In this document: positions 24,371 to 32,319 of the stretch, piece by piece | How the letters are laid out: each line of letters opens with the position of its first letter | How positions within the stretch are numbered: the first letter of the stretch is position 1 | Origin: Octadecabacter sp. B2R22 | Lineage (GTDB): Bacteria; Pseudomonadota; Alphaproteobacteria; Rhodobacterales; Rhodobacteraceae | Direction of reading: 5' to 3' | Assembly: GCF_018861045.1 (NCBI RefSeq) | Contig: NZ_JAHKQJ010000007.1 | Location: 1,023,511 to 1,087,510, forward strand | DNA length: 64,000 nt | Program-made: the position numbers and the translations under genes | The notes under the pieces: model-generated | The model's input: the letters and a program-made list of their open reading frames with translations, nothing else | Databases searched by the model: none | Told to the model about the DNA's origin: nothing

Positions 24371-25251
24371 CCCATCCGCTCCGATGCAAAGGACCCTGGT
24401 GAGGCGGGGAACACGACCGTTTTACTGCCGTTGATAAACACCCGGCGGTGGATGTGGGCGTGAATGGCACGCGCCAGAACAGAGCTTTCAACATCGCGGC
24501 CCAGTGACACGTAGTCATTTGGCGATTGTGCATGGGTCACGCGCACGATGTCTTGTTCGATGATCGGCCCCTCATCCAAGTCAGCCGTCACATAGTGTGA
24601 CGTCGCCCCGATCAGCTTCACGCCACGCTCGTAAGCCTGCTTATAAGGGTTTGCCCCCTTGAAGCTTGGCAAGAACGAGTGGTGGATATTGATGATTTTG
24701 CCGGACATTTTCTGGCACATGTCATCAGACAAGATCTGCATGTAACGCGCCAGCACGATCAGGTCGGCCTCGGTGTCTTCAACCACAGACATAATCCGCG
24801 CTTCGGCATCGGGTTTGTTTTCTTTGGTGACCTTGATGCAGTGGAACGGGATGTCGTTGTTCACGACGACCTTTTGGTAATCCATGTGGTTTGAGATCAC
24901 AGCAACGATATCAATCGGCAACGCACCGATGCGCCAGCGATACAACAAATCGTTCAGACAGTGACCAAAGCGCGAGACCATGATGACCACTTTCATCTTC
25001 ACGGCTTCATCGTGGAATTCATAGGTCATATCAAACGGCGTCGCGGTGCTTTCAAAATCCGCTGCCATTTTGGCCAGATCGGCGCCCTCGCCCGTTTCAA
25101 AGCTCACGCGCATAAAGAAATTGCCGGTCTCTTGGTCATCAAACTGCGCTGAGTCCGTAATATTGCAGCCTTGATCGGCAAGATAATTGGCGATGGCAGC
25201 GACAATCCCACGGGTGGATTGGCAAGTGACAGTGAGGGCGTAGTTGCTCAT
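24367..25251 (-). CDS. purU: formyltetrahydrofolate deformylase
   Basis: PurU (294 aa) hydrolyses 10-formyl-THF to formate and THF and so balances one-carbon pools. It has an N-terminal ACT domain (YALTVTCQSTRGIVAAIANYLADQGCNI) and a C-terminal formyl-transferase-like domain. That domain carries the catalytic set: Asn/His in NIHHSFLPSFKGANPYKQAYERGVKLIGATSHYVTADLDEGPIIEQDI, with the key late Asp. Roseobacters often use it in demethylation pathways of methylated compounds; the Rieske oxygenase 1.3 kb away would fit but is not in its operon. It is single and convergent with the nucleoside hydrolase gene. Confidence 0.95.
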   Translation of the reverse strand: MSNYALTVTCQSTRGIVAAIANYLADQGCNITDSAQFDDQETGNFFMRVSFETGEGADLAKMAADFESTATPFDMTYEFHDEAVKMKVVIMVSRFGHCLNDLLYRWRIGALPIDIVAVISNHMDYQKVVVNNDIPFHCIKVTKENKPDAEARIMSVVEDTEADLIVLARYMQILSDDMCQKMSGKIINIHHSFLPSFKGANPYKQAYERGVKLIGATSHYVTADLDEGPIIEQDIVRVTHAQSPNDYVSLGRDVESSVLARAIHAHIHRRVFINGSKTVVFPASPGSFASERMG

Positions 25252-25484
25252 GAACGTATCCAGTCAATGAAAGGGGCATGGTATCTATATTGGCTTGTTT
25301 CCGACGTCTTTGACCGCGTCAAGCCAGATTGGCGCAACCCTGCTATGAAACCACAGATGTCGGCCCGAAATCGCGCTGTTGTGATACAAAAATAAGCGCC
25401 GCTTATCGTCCACAAACGGCGTGTGGCCCTACCCATTTGCCCCGTGAGGCACTAGATACGTTTCGAACAGACAAAGGCGCCGAA

Positions 25485-25934
25485 ATGACCACTGCGATCC
25501 ACCTTGCTGCGCCCGATGATGCGCCCCGCCTTCTCAAGCTGATCGGGGATTTTCACTCCGAGGTCAGGATTGACCGCACGGATGAACAGCGCGAAGCGGC
25601 ATTGATGCCGCTGCTACAAGGGTCGCCCTTGGGCGCAGCGTGGCTTTTTGGCCTCGCTAAGGCACCCACGGGCTACATCATCATCACATTTGGTTGGTCC
25701 ATGGAGATGGGCGGCATGGATGCCTTTGTGGATGAGCTCTACATCCGGCCCAACGTGCGAAAACGCGGGATCGCCTCCGAGGTTCTGTCCGAAATCGCCA
25801 AAAGCCTAAGCGACGTCGGCGTTACAGCTCTTCATCTAGAAGTTGACCGCGATGACGAAGCCACCCAGCGGCTGTATAGCCGCGCCCATTTCAAAATGCG
25901 CGATCGCTATTCCCTAATGACCCGCGTCCTCTGA
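25485..25934 (+). CDS. GNAT-family N-acetyltransferase
   Basis: This 149-residue acetyltransferase has the acetyl-CoA motif as VDELYIRPNVRKRGIASEVLSEI, with the R-x-x-G-I-A pyrophosphate loop, followed by ALHLEVDRDDEATQRLYSRAHF. The substrate is unknown. The ATG at 25485 gives a normal GNAT start; earlier in-frame starts have no support. It is followed after 14 bp by the SelO gene in the same direction, so the two may be an operon. Confidence 0.8.
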   Translation: MTTAIHLAAPDDAPRLLKLIGDFHSEVRIDRTDEQREAALMPLLQGSPLGAAWLFGLAKAPTGYIIITFGWSMEMGGMDAFVDELYIRPNVRKRGIASEVLSEIAKSLSDVGVTALHLEVDRDDEATQRLYSRAHFKMRDRYSLMTRVL

Positions 25935-25948
25935 TCAAAGGTGCTGAC

Positions 25949-27325
25949 ATGTCCCTGACCCTGCCGTTTGAAACCACTTACCTGACATTGCCGGACCGTT
26001 TTTATTCTAAACATGCCGCAACACCTGTCAGCGCGCCCTCCCTTATCGTGTTCAACCATGACCTTGCCGCTGAGTTAGGGATAGATACGTCCGACATGAG
26101 TGATGAAGACGCCGCGTATATCTTTTCGGGCAACGAAGTCCTTGCGGGATCTACCCCGTTTGCGCAGGTCTATGCAGGCCATCAATTCGGGGGCTTCTCG
26201 CCGCAACTCGGGGACGGTCGCGCGCTGCATCTCGGGGAAATCGATAGCCCGTTGGGACGCGTTGATATCCAACTAAAAGGATCAGGCCCCACGCCCTATT
26301 CGCGCAACGGTGACGGACGCGCATGGGTTGGCCCAGTGCTGCGCGAATACTTGATGAGCTGCGCCATGCAGGCCCTTGATATACCGACAACAAAGGCACT
26401 CGCGGCTGTGTTGACAGGCGATCCTGTTTTGCGGGAACAAGGTCCACTGCCTGGGGCTGTTTTGACCCGTGTTGCATCGTCTCACATCCGTGTTGGAACA
26501 TTCCAGTACTTCGCCGCACGCAGTGATGTCGACGGGTTGCGTGAACTGATGACCTATACGATCGAGCGCCACTACCCTAGTGCAAGCGGCCCGACTGACC
26601 TGATCAAGCAGGTCATGCAGCGTCAGATCCAGCTGGTCGCTAAATGGATGTCTGTCGGCTTTATCCACGGGGTCATGAACACCGACAATGTTTCGGTTGC
26701 AGGGGAAACCATCGACTTTGGCCCCTGTGCCTTTATGGACACCTACCACCCCGATACGGTGTTCAGTTCCATCGACCGTCGCGGGCGGTATGCCTATAGC
26801 AACCAAGGCCCCCTAACCCATTGGAACCTTGCGCAATTTGCAACGTCTTTGGTCGCACTTATGCCCGACACTGATTTGGCAATCGAAGAATTCACCGCCC
26901 TTTTGAACACCTTCCCCGATTTGTTTGAGGCCGAATGGGCCAGGGTTTTCGCACCCAAATTGGGACTGTCGCAAAGCGATGAAACGACGGCACTGATCAA
27001 AGAGTTACTGTCCCTCATGTCTGAGGCGAACGCGGATTTTACCAATACATTCAACGCGCTGAATCAAACGGAACAGACATTCCCCGAGTGGTACGCAAAA
27101 TGGCGCGCGGCGGGCCCGAATGATGATCTGTGGCGCGAAACCAACCCGCAGGTGATCCCGCGCACCCATAAGATCGAACAGGCAATCACGGCAGCCACGA
27201 CAGGTGATTTTGCGCCGTTTCACACCATGCTTGCAGCGGTCAAATCGCCGTTCACGCCGAGCCCCGACTTTGCGACTCCGCCCGAGGAAGACGAAAAGGT
27301 GCGCCAGACATTCTGCGGAACCTGA
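25949..27325 (+). CDS. selO: protein adenylyltransferase SelO (YdiU family)
   Basis: This 458-residue pseudokinase-fold enzyme transfers AMP from ATP to Ser, Thr or Tyr of redox proteins. The conserved blocks are present: VYAGHQFGGFSPQLGDGRALHLGE, LKGSGPTPYSRNGDGRAWVGPVLREYLMSCAM, SHIRVGTFQYFAAR and the metal-binding GVMNTDNVSVAGETIDFGPCAFMD. The length is a little below the E. coli protein (478), mainly at the C terminus. There it ends ...VRQTFCGT, keeping the Cys near the C terminus typical of SelO (Sec in eukaryotes). It lies downstream of the GNAT gene. Confidence 0.93.
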   Translation: MSLTLPFETTYLTLPDRFYSKHAATPVSAPSLIVFNHDLAAELGIDTSDMSDEDAAYIFSGNEVLAGSTPFAQVYAGHQFGGFSPQLGDGRALHLGEIDSPLGRVDIQLKGSGPTPYSRNGDGRAWVGPVLREYLMSCAMQALDIPTTKALAAVLTGDPVLREQGPLPGAVLTRVASSHIRVGTFQYFAARSDVDGLRELMTYTIERHYPSASGPTDLIKQVMQRQIQLVAKWMSVGFIHGVMNTDNVSVAGETIDFGPCAFMDTYHPDTVFSSIDRRGRYAYSNQGPLTHWNLAQFATSLVALMPDTDLAIEEFTALLNTFPDLFEAEWARVFAPKLGLSQSDETTALIKELLSLMSEANADFTNTFNALNQTEQTFPEWYAKWRAAGPNDDLWRETNPQVIPRTHKIEQAITAATTGDFAPFHTMLAAVKSPFTPSPDFATPPEEDEKVRQTFCGT

Positions 27326-27340
27326 ACCGTTGGGCGAGGA

Positions 27341-28300
27341 CTATTCGCCCAATTTCCAATCGCCATCCGGCCAAAATGCGTGAAAGGCAAAGGCGAACAT
27401 CACGTCATGTGCCAGATCGTTGCCCGCAGTGTCACGCACCCGAACAGTCCCAACGTCGCGCCCGTTTCCAATCGCAGCGGAATCCAGCGCCGAAGCTTGG
27501 CCAGCAGCCCAGCTTAGGACAACGCCGTCCTCCTCAACCTCCCCCGCCTGCGCGATCCGTGTCATTGGCCATGCAGCATCGCCAACGCGCACAACGCGGG
27601 CAAGTGCCGGAATGTCATGGGGCGGCAATTCACCAGAAAACAAAAACGGCCGATGCGAACTGTCATACTGCACATAAGGGTTGGCACCGTAATTGCGCCG
27701 CTGGTTGGGTTCATCCATCACGAGCCCATCACGGTTGCGCTCTTTGAACTCTCCCCAACTTTCCATCCACGATGGCAGAGTTTGAAGTTCTGTCCCGGTT
27801 AGATCCCCGACAATCGCCTCGCCGATGGCTTGCTGCCACCAGCTTTCGGTTTCGCGATCAAACATGATCATATCCGAGTTGCGCAACTTGCCCGAGACGC
27901 CGAATGTCAACACTTGCCCGTTGACCCGCCGATCAAAGGTGATGCCCGAATTGCACAGCGGGCAGAACGTCACCGCAATCGGCAATCCGCGCACGTCATC
28001 GTTCACGATCTCATGCCACATCAGATATCGGATCGGGTATGCGCGTGGGGTTTCGCCCTGCAATTCCAATGTGATAACTGGTTCGCGATCCGTCAGTCGG
28101 TCCTCATCAAAGACATCAATAAAGGACGGATCATCCAACGCAGGAATGCCGTCGCGCGGCGGCCCACCAGACAAGACTTCAACCCAACTCTCAACGCTGG
28201 TGACGTCAAAATTGGTGTTGGGCCACTCGTGGCGCCAAAACTCGGGGCTGGCGGTGGCGAGGTTGGCGATCAACGTAAAGACAAGTGTAAGGCGGAACAT
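27341..28300 (-). CDS. DUF3179 domain-containing exported protein
   Basis: This 319-residue protein has a cleavable signal peptide (MFRLTLVFTLIANLATA). The DUF3179 domain shows IPALDDPSFIDVFDEDRL, the VTFCPLCNSGITFDR cysteine motif, FGVSGKLRNSDMIMFDRETESWW and YDSSHRPFLF. The CPLC-N motif suggests metal or redox chemistry, but no reaction is established for the family as far as I know. I start at 28300, where AAGGAAAG lies upstream and the signal peptide begins; an in-frame start at 28348 would bury the signal. It is followed by a convergent SelO stop 16 bp away. Confidence 0.85.
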   Translation of the reverse strand: MFRLTLVFTLIANLATASPEFWRHEWPNTNFDVTSVESWVEVLSGGPPRDGIPALDDPSFIDVFDEDRLTDREPVITLELQGETPRAYPIRYLMWHEIVNDDVRGLPIAVTFCPLCNSGITFDRRVNGQVLTFGVSGKLRNSDMIMFDRETESWWQQAIGEAIVGDLTGTELQTLPSWMESWGEFKERNRDGLVMDEPNQRRNYGANPYVQYDSSHRPFLFSGELPPHDIPALARVVRVGDAAWPMTRIAQAGEVEEDGVVLSWAAGQASALDSAAIGNGRDVGTVRVRDTAGNDLAHDVMFAFAFHAFWPDGDWKLGE

Positions 28301-28385
28301 GGCGGCTTTCCTTATGAGGGTGCCCCCAAAGTAAAAGGGGCCACGCATCGCTGCATAGCCCCTCTACAAGAATGTGATGCTGAGG

Positions 28386-28943
28386 TTACTCGGTAACGCG
28401 CACAGCAACCATATAGTCAGGTTCGCCGACCACAGCACCGTTGGACCCACGGCCCAATTTGATCTGATCAACAATATCCATACCAGACGTCACTTCGCCA
28501 ACGATGGTATACTGGCCGTCCAGAAACGCGCCCTCTTCGAACATGATGAAGAACTGGCTGTTGGCACTGTCAGGGTTCTGGGACCGCGCCATGCCGACCA
28601 TGCCACGGGTGAACGACTTTTCAGTCGTTGCCTCAAGAGCGATATCGCCAAGGTCAGACCCGCCTGTTCCAGCGCGCTGCATGTTAAAATCATCCGCTGT
28701 GCTGTCGCCAAACTGAACATCGCCTGTTTGCGCCATGAAGCCTTCGATCACGCGGTGAAACACCACGCCGTCGTATTGGCCATCAGCCGCCAGCGCAGTG
28801 ATTTGCGCAGCGTGCAACGGTGCAATGTCTTCGAACAGATCGATAACGATTGTACCGTTGGCGTCGCCTGCGACATCAATCTCGATCCCGCCTGCATGTG
28901 CAGCACCAGCCAACAAAGTCGCGATAACTGCGCCCTTAAACAT
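28386..28943 (-). CDS. exported cyclophilin-type peptidyl-prolyl isomerase
   Basis: This 185-residue cyclophilin has a signal peptide (MFKGAVIATLLAGAAHA), so it acts in the periplasm. The active-site segments VVFHRVIEGFMAQTGDVQFGD and NSQFFIMFEEGAFLDGQYTIVGEVTSGMDIVDQI are intact, with the catalytic Arg and Phe/Gln residues. It overlaps the 3' end of the cytoplasmic cyclophilin gene by 8 bp. An ATG 9 bp earlier (28952) would add three residues and overlap more. The tandem pair are clear paralogues. Confidence 0.92.
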   Translation of the reverse strand: MFKGAVIATLLAGAAHAGGIEIDVAGDANGTIVIDLFEDIAPLHAAQITALAADGQYDGVVFHRVIEGFMAQTGDVQFGDSTADDFNMQRAGTGGSDLGDIALEATTEKSFTRGMVGMARSQNPDSANSQFFIMFEEGAFLDGQYTIVGEVTSGMDIVDQIKLGRGSNGAVVGEPDYMVAVRVTE

Positions 28944-29442
28944 CGGCAGCAACTTTCATAGAGATCATGCGATCAGGGTACATCGGGGGCTCGCCCTTAA
29001 CGATCGCGTCGACGTGTTCCATGCCGGAAGAAACCATGCCGTAAACGGTGTACTGGCCGTTCAGGAAGTCATTGTCTTTGAAGTTAATAAAGAACTGGCT
29101 GTTCGCAGAATTCGGGTTCGCGGAACGCGCAGCGCCAAGGGATCCACGTGCATGCGGGATCTTGGAGAATTCAGCCGGAAGATCAGGCTTGTCGGACCCA
29201 CCTGTACCAGCACGACCGATGTTAAAATCGTTTTCCATGTTGCCGTGGGCAACGTCGCCCGTCTGCGCCATGAAACCATCAATCACACGGTGGAATGCAA
29301 CGTTGTCGTATGCACCTTCGCGCACGAGCTCTTTCATGCGTTCAACGTGCTTTGGCGCAACGTCTGGCAATAGATCAATCTGTACTGTGCCACCGGTCAG
29401 TTCCATCAGGATTGTGTTTTCTGGGTCTTTGATATCAGCCAT
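28936..29442 (-). CDS. ppiB: cytoplasmic cyclophilin-type peptidyl-prolyl isomerase
   Basis: This 168-residue cyclophilin without a signal peptide catalyses proline isomerisation in the cytoplasm. Active-site blocks include VAFHRVIDGFMAQTGDVAHGN, GSLGAARSANPNSANSQFFINF and LNGQYTVYGMVSSGMEHVDAI. It lies upstream of the exported copy and overlaps it by 8 bp. AAGGAGCC sits before the ATG. The shared arrangement suggests duplication followed by gain or loss of the export signal; pairs like this are usual in the family Rhodobacteraceae, as far as I recall. It is divergent from pgk with a 124-bp gap. Confidence 0.93.
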   Translation of the reverse strand: MADIKDPENTILMELTGGTVQIDLLPDVAPKHVERMKELVREGAYDNVAFHRVIDGFMAQTGDVAHGNMENDFNIGRAGTGGSDKPDLPAEFSKIPHARGSLGAARSANPNSANSQFFINFKDNDFLNGQYTVYGMVSSGMEHVDAIVKGEPPMYPDRMISMKVAADV

Positions 29443-29566
29443 CTTTCGGCTCCTTAACGAATTGCGTTGCGCCGTTATCTAGTGCGACTTTTGGCGGATT
29501 CCAAGACACGGTTGACCCCTCGCCGCTGATTGCGCATGAACAAGCCAACAAAGCTAGGAGAGCATC

Positions 29567-30745
29567 ATGGGCTGGAACACACTCGACGACATGGAATTGG
29601 CAGGCAAAACTGTGCTGACGCGGGTGGACATCAACGTCCCCGTTGAAGATGGCAAAGTCACGGATGCAACCCGCATTGAGCGGATCAAACCGACAATCGA
29701 CACCATTCTGGCCGCTGGCGGTAAACCTGTCATGCTTGCTCACTTTGGTCGCCCCAAGGGCCAGTATGTTCCTGAGATGTCTTTGCGCGTGACAGTGCCA
29801 ACCTTGGAAAAGGTTCTGGGGCGTCCTGTGACGTTTATCGAAAAGCCAGATCGCGCTGCCATTGACGCGGCCCCTGCGGACGCTGTGATCCTGATTGAAA
29901 ACACACGGTTCACGTCGATGGAAACCGACAATGATCCGAAGATGGCGGGCTTCCTTGCCTCATTGGGCGATATCTATTGCAACGATGCATTTTCTGCCGC
30001 GCACCGCGCCCACGCAAGTACCGAAGGCGTTGCTAAATTGTTGCCCAATTGCGCGGGCCGCTTGATGGCAGAAGAACTCGGCGCGCTCGAAAAAGCGCTC
30101 GGAAACCCAGAGCGCCCCGTGGTGGCCGTGGTTGGTGGGGCCAAAGTGTCCACCAAGCTCGATCTGCTTGGTAACCTGATTTCAAAAGTCGAAGCCATCA
30201 TCATCGGCGGCGGCATGGCCAACACATTCTTGGCCGCGCAGGGCGTAGACGTCGGCAAGTCCCTTTGCGAACACGACCTCGCAGACACGGCCCGCGATAT
30301 TATGGCCAAGGCCGAAGCCGCGGGCTGTCAGATTATCCTGCCCGTCGATATTGTTGTGGCTGCTGAATTCAAAGCAAACGCCGCCAACGAAGTCCTGCCT
30401 GTAGACGCCTGCCCTGCCGACAAGATGATTTTTGATGTCGGACCACAATCCAGCAAGAACATCGCTGCGGTCATCCAATCCGCCAAAACGCTGATCATGA
30501 ACGGCCCCTTGGGCGTGTTCGAGCTTGAGCCGTTCCAAAAAGGCACGTTCGAGCTGTTGGACGAAATCGCGCGCCAAACAAACGCTGGCGATTTGATTTC
30601 CGTTGGCGGTGGCGGCGATACCGTCGCAGCGATCAACATGTCCGGCCACGGTGACGACTTCACTTATATCTCGACGGCGGGTGGCGCATTCCTAGAATGG
30701 ATGGAGGGCAAAACCCTTCCTGGTGTTGCGGCTTTGGGAGGATAA
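29567..30745 (+). CDS. pgk: phosphoglycerate kinase
   Basis: Pgk (392 aa, normal length) makes ATP from 1,3-bisphosphoglycerate, or runs in reverse in gluconeogenesis. Signatures are [39 protein letters not shown], the [15 protein letters not shown] stretch, [16 protein letters not shown] and the final [12 protein letters not shown] nucleotide-binding loop. AGGAGAG precedes the ATG. It sits 116 bp before fba, and both encode lower-glycolysis steps; the gap contains two CceR-like sites, so fba probably has its own regulated promoter. Confidence 0.96.
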   Translation: MGWNTLDDMELAGKTVLTRVDINVPVEDGKVTDATRIERIKPTIDTILAAGGKPVMLAHFGRPKGQYVPEMSLRVTVPTLEKVLGRPVTFIEKPDRAAIDAAPADAVILIENTRFTSMETDNDPKMAGFLASLGDIYCNDAFSAAHRAHASTEGVAKLLPNCAGRLMAEELGALEKALGNPERPVVAVVGGAKVSTKLDLLGNLISKVEAIIIGGGMANTFLAAQGVDVGKSLCEHDLADTARDIMAKAEAAGCQIILPVDIVVAAEFKANAANEVLPVDACPADKMIFDVGPQSSKNIAAVIQSAKTLIMNGPLGVFELEPFQKGTFELLDEIARQTNAGDLISVGGGGDTVAAINMSGHGDDFTYISTAGGAFLEWMEGKTLPGVAALGG

Positions 30746-30772
30746 TCGGCGCAAGGGGCTGAAATACTAGTA

Positions 30773-30796
30773 TGTTAGCGCAACCGTTAGCGTAAC
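30773..30796 (+). promoter_or_regulatory. two adjacent CceR-like operator sites before fba
   Basis: TGTTAGCGCAAC (30773-30784) and GTTAGCGTAAC (30786-30796) are two near-palindromic copies of one motif set about one helical turn apart, 66 bp before the fba start. They resemble the GTTAnCGnTAAC operator that I recall for the LacI-type regulator CceR, which controls glycolysis and gluconeogenesis genes in Rhodobacter. The first copy recurs inverted at 14589-14601. Confidence 0.6.
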
Positions 30797-30861
30797 CATA
30801 ATTGAAGGCCCTTAAGACGTCCCTTATGGCAGTTGTAACGCAGCCAAAAGGGACAACCCAA

Positions 30862-31761
30862 ATGACCGACGCGACACACCAAGCCATGACAGACCAAATC
30901 CGCAAGGGCCAAGGCTTTATTGCGGCGCTCGATCAATCGGGGGGCTCAACGCCCAAAGCGCTAAAAGCTTACGGTGTGTCCGAGGATGCCTATGCCAACG
31001 ACGACCAGATGTTTGATCTGATCCACGCTATGCGCGCGCGCATCGTAAACGCCCCTGTGTTCAGCGGCGACAAAGTCATCGGCGCGATCCTGTTTGAAAT
31101 GACCATGGACCGCGAGATTTCCGGCAAACCCTCCGCCGCCGCCCTTTGGGAAGACAACGGCGTTGTGCCATTCCTCAAGATCGACAAAGGCTTGGAAGCC
31201 GAAGACAACGGCGTGCAGATGCTGAAAGACATTCCAAACCTTGATCACTTGCTGGAACGCGCAAAAGCTCAAGGCATATTTGGCACCAAGGAACGTTCTG
31301 TCATTCATGCTGCCAATCAGGCAGGTATCGACGCCATCGTGGCGCAGCAGTTTGAACTGGGTGCGCAGGTGTCCGGCCACGGCCTCATGCCGATCCTAGA
31401 ACCAGAGATCAACATTACCATTGCAGACAAGGCAGACGCCGAAGACATGTTGCGCGACGCGATCCTGCTCCACCTTGATGCCCTGCCCGACGGCCAGCAG
31501 ATCATGCTGAAACTCAGCCTGCCCGAAACACCAGGTCAGTATCAGGTCCTCGTGGATCACCCAGCCTGCCTCAAAGTCGTGGCGCTGTCCGGTGGATATT
31601 CCCGCGAGGAAGCCAACAATCGACTGGCCAAAAACAGCGGCGTCGTGGCCAGCTTTAGCCGCGCGCTGACCGAAGGTCTGTTTGCCCATCAAGACGATGG
31701 CGAGTTCAACGCCACGCTGGGCCGCACCATCGACAGCATTCACGCCGCATCCATCGCGTAA
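30862..31761 (+). CDS. fba: class I fructose-bisphosphate aldolase
   Basis: This 299-residue class I (Schiff-base) aldolase cleaves fructose-1,6-bisphosphate or works in gluconeogenesis. The bacterial class I signature FIAALDQSGGSTPKALKAYG lies near the N terminus. Further blocks are FLKIDKGLEAEDNGVQMLK, the Schiff-base lysine region QIMLKLSLPE and VVALSGGYSREEANNRL. I start at the ATG at 30862, with AAAAGGGA upstream. An in-frame start at 30802 would overlap the operator region. It follows pgk and precedes ftsB; a hairpin closes the gene. Confidence 0.94.
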   Translation: MTDATHQAMTDQIRKGQGFIAALDQSGGSTPKALKAYGVSEDAYANDDQMFDLIHAMRARIVNAPVFSGDKVIGAILFEMTMDREISGKPSAAALWEDNGVVPFLKIDKGLEAEDNGVQMLKDIPNLDHLLERAKAQGIFGTKERSVIHAANQAGIDAIVAQQFELGAQVSGHGLMPILEPEINITIADKADAEDMLRDAILLHLDALPDGQQIMLKLSLPETPGQYQVLVDHPACLKVVALSGGYSREEANNRLAKNSGVVASFSRALTEGLFAHQDDGEFNATLGRTIDSIHAASIA

Positions 31762-31786
31762 TAGCCGATAAAGCACCGAAAATAAT

Positions 31787-31812
31787 GGAATCCCCTACAT
31801 AAAGGGGATTCC
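31787..31812 (+). terminator. 10-bp hairpin after fba
   Basis: GGAATCCCCT and AGGGGATTCC pair perfectly around ACATAA, 25 bp after the fba stop. The 3' side reads CAAAACG, not a T-run, so it may be a factor-assisted terminator or an RNA 3' end. Confidence 0.5.
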
Positions 31813-31883
31813 CAAAACGAATCAGATGTGCGATTCTCTGGCATACGCGGTTCATCAAGAAACCGGTGCAATGAGGCAGAGAC

Positions 31884-32183
31884 ATGTTACGAGCGAAACG
31901 CGCGCCAATGGGCGTCCTTCTCTATTTTGCAGGTACTTTGATGCTCGGCTTGTATTTCACCTTTGCCGCCGTGCAAGGCGACTACGGTATTTTCAAACGT
32001 GCCGAGATCAATGCAGAAAACCGCGCGTTGACGGCTGAACTGGCTGTGCTTCAGGCGGATGTTGCGCGGATGGAAAATCTGACGCGTCGCCTAAGCGATA
32101 CATATCTTGATCTCGACCTTCTTGATGAACAAGCCCGCGACATGCTTGGAATGGTGCGCGCCGACGAGATTGTTATTCGTTAA
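31884..32183 (+). CDS. ftsB: FtsB/DivIC-type septum formation initiator
   Basis: This 99-residue bitopic division protein has a short cytoplasmic tail, one membrane helix at about residues 10-30 (VLLYFAGTLMLGLYFTFAAV), a coiled coil (ENRALTAELAVLQADVARMENLTRRLSD) and a C-terminal segment (DLDLLDEQARDMLGMVRADEIVI) typical of alphaproteobacterial FtsB. It would bridge FtsL/FtsQ to the divisome. In R. sphaeroides, as I recall, this gene lies between fba and pdhA; here pdhA is 15.9 kb away. Confidence 0.88.
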   Translation: MLRAKRAPMGVLLYFAGTLMLGLYFTFAAVQGDYGIFKRAEINAENRALTAELAVLQADVARMENLTRRLSDTYLDLDLLDEQARDMLGMVRADEIVIR

Positions 32184-32319
32184 ACGGCGCTGGATGCTCG
32201 CACACCTGTGCGCTGATACCGTCTGCCCGCTCCGCCAGAAGCGGTCGTTCAACACAGCTTGCCTCTAGGTCAGTTGTGCACAGTTTGGGTTATTTCTTTA
32301 GGTGTTGGTTGGCGTCTTC

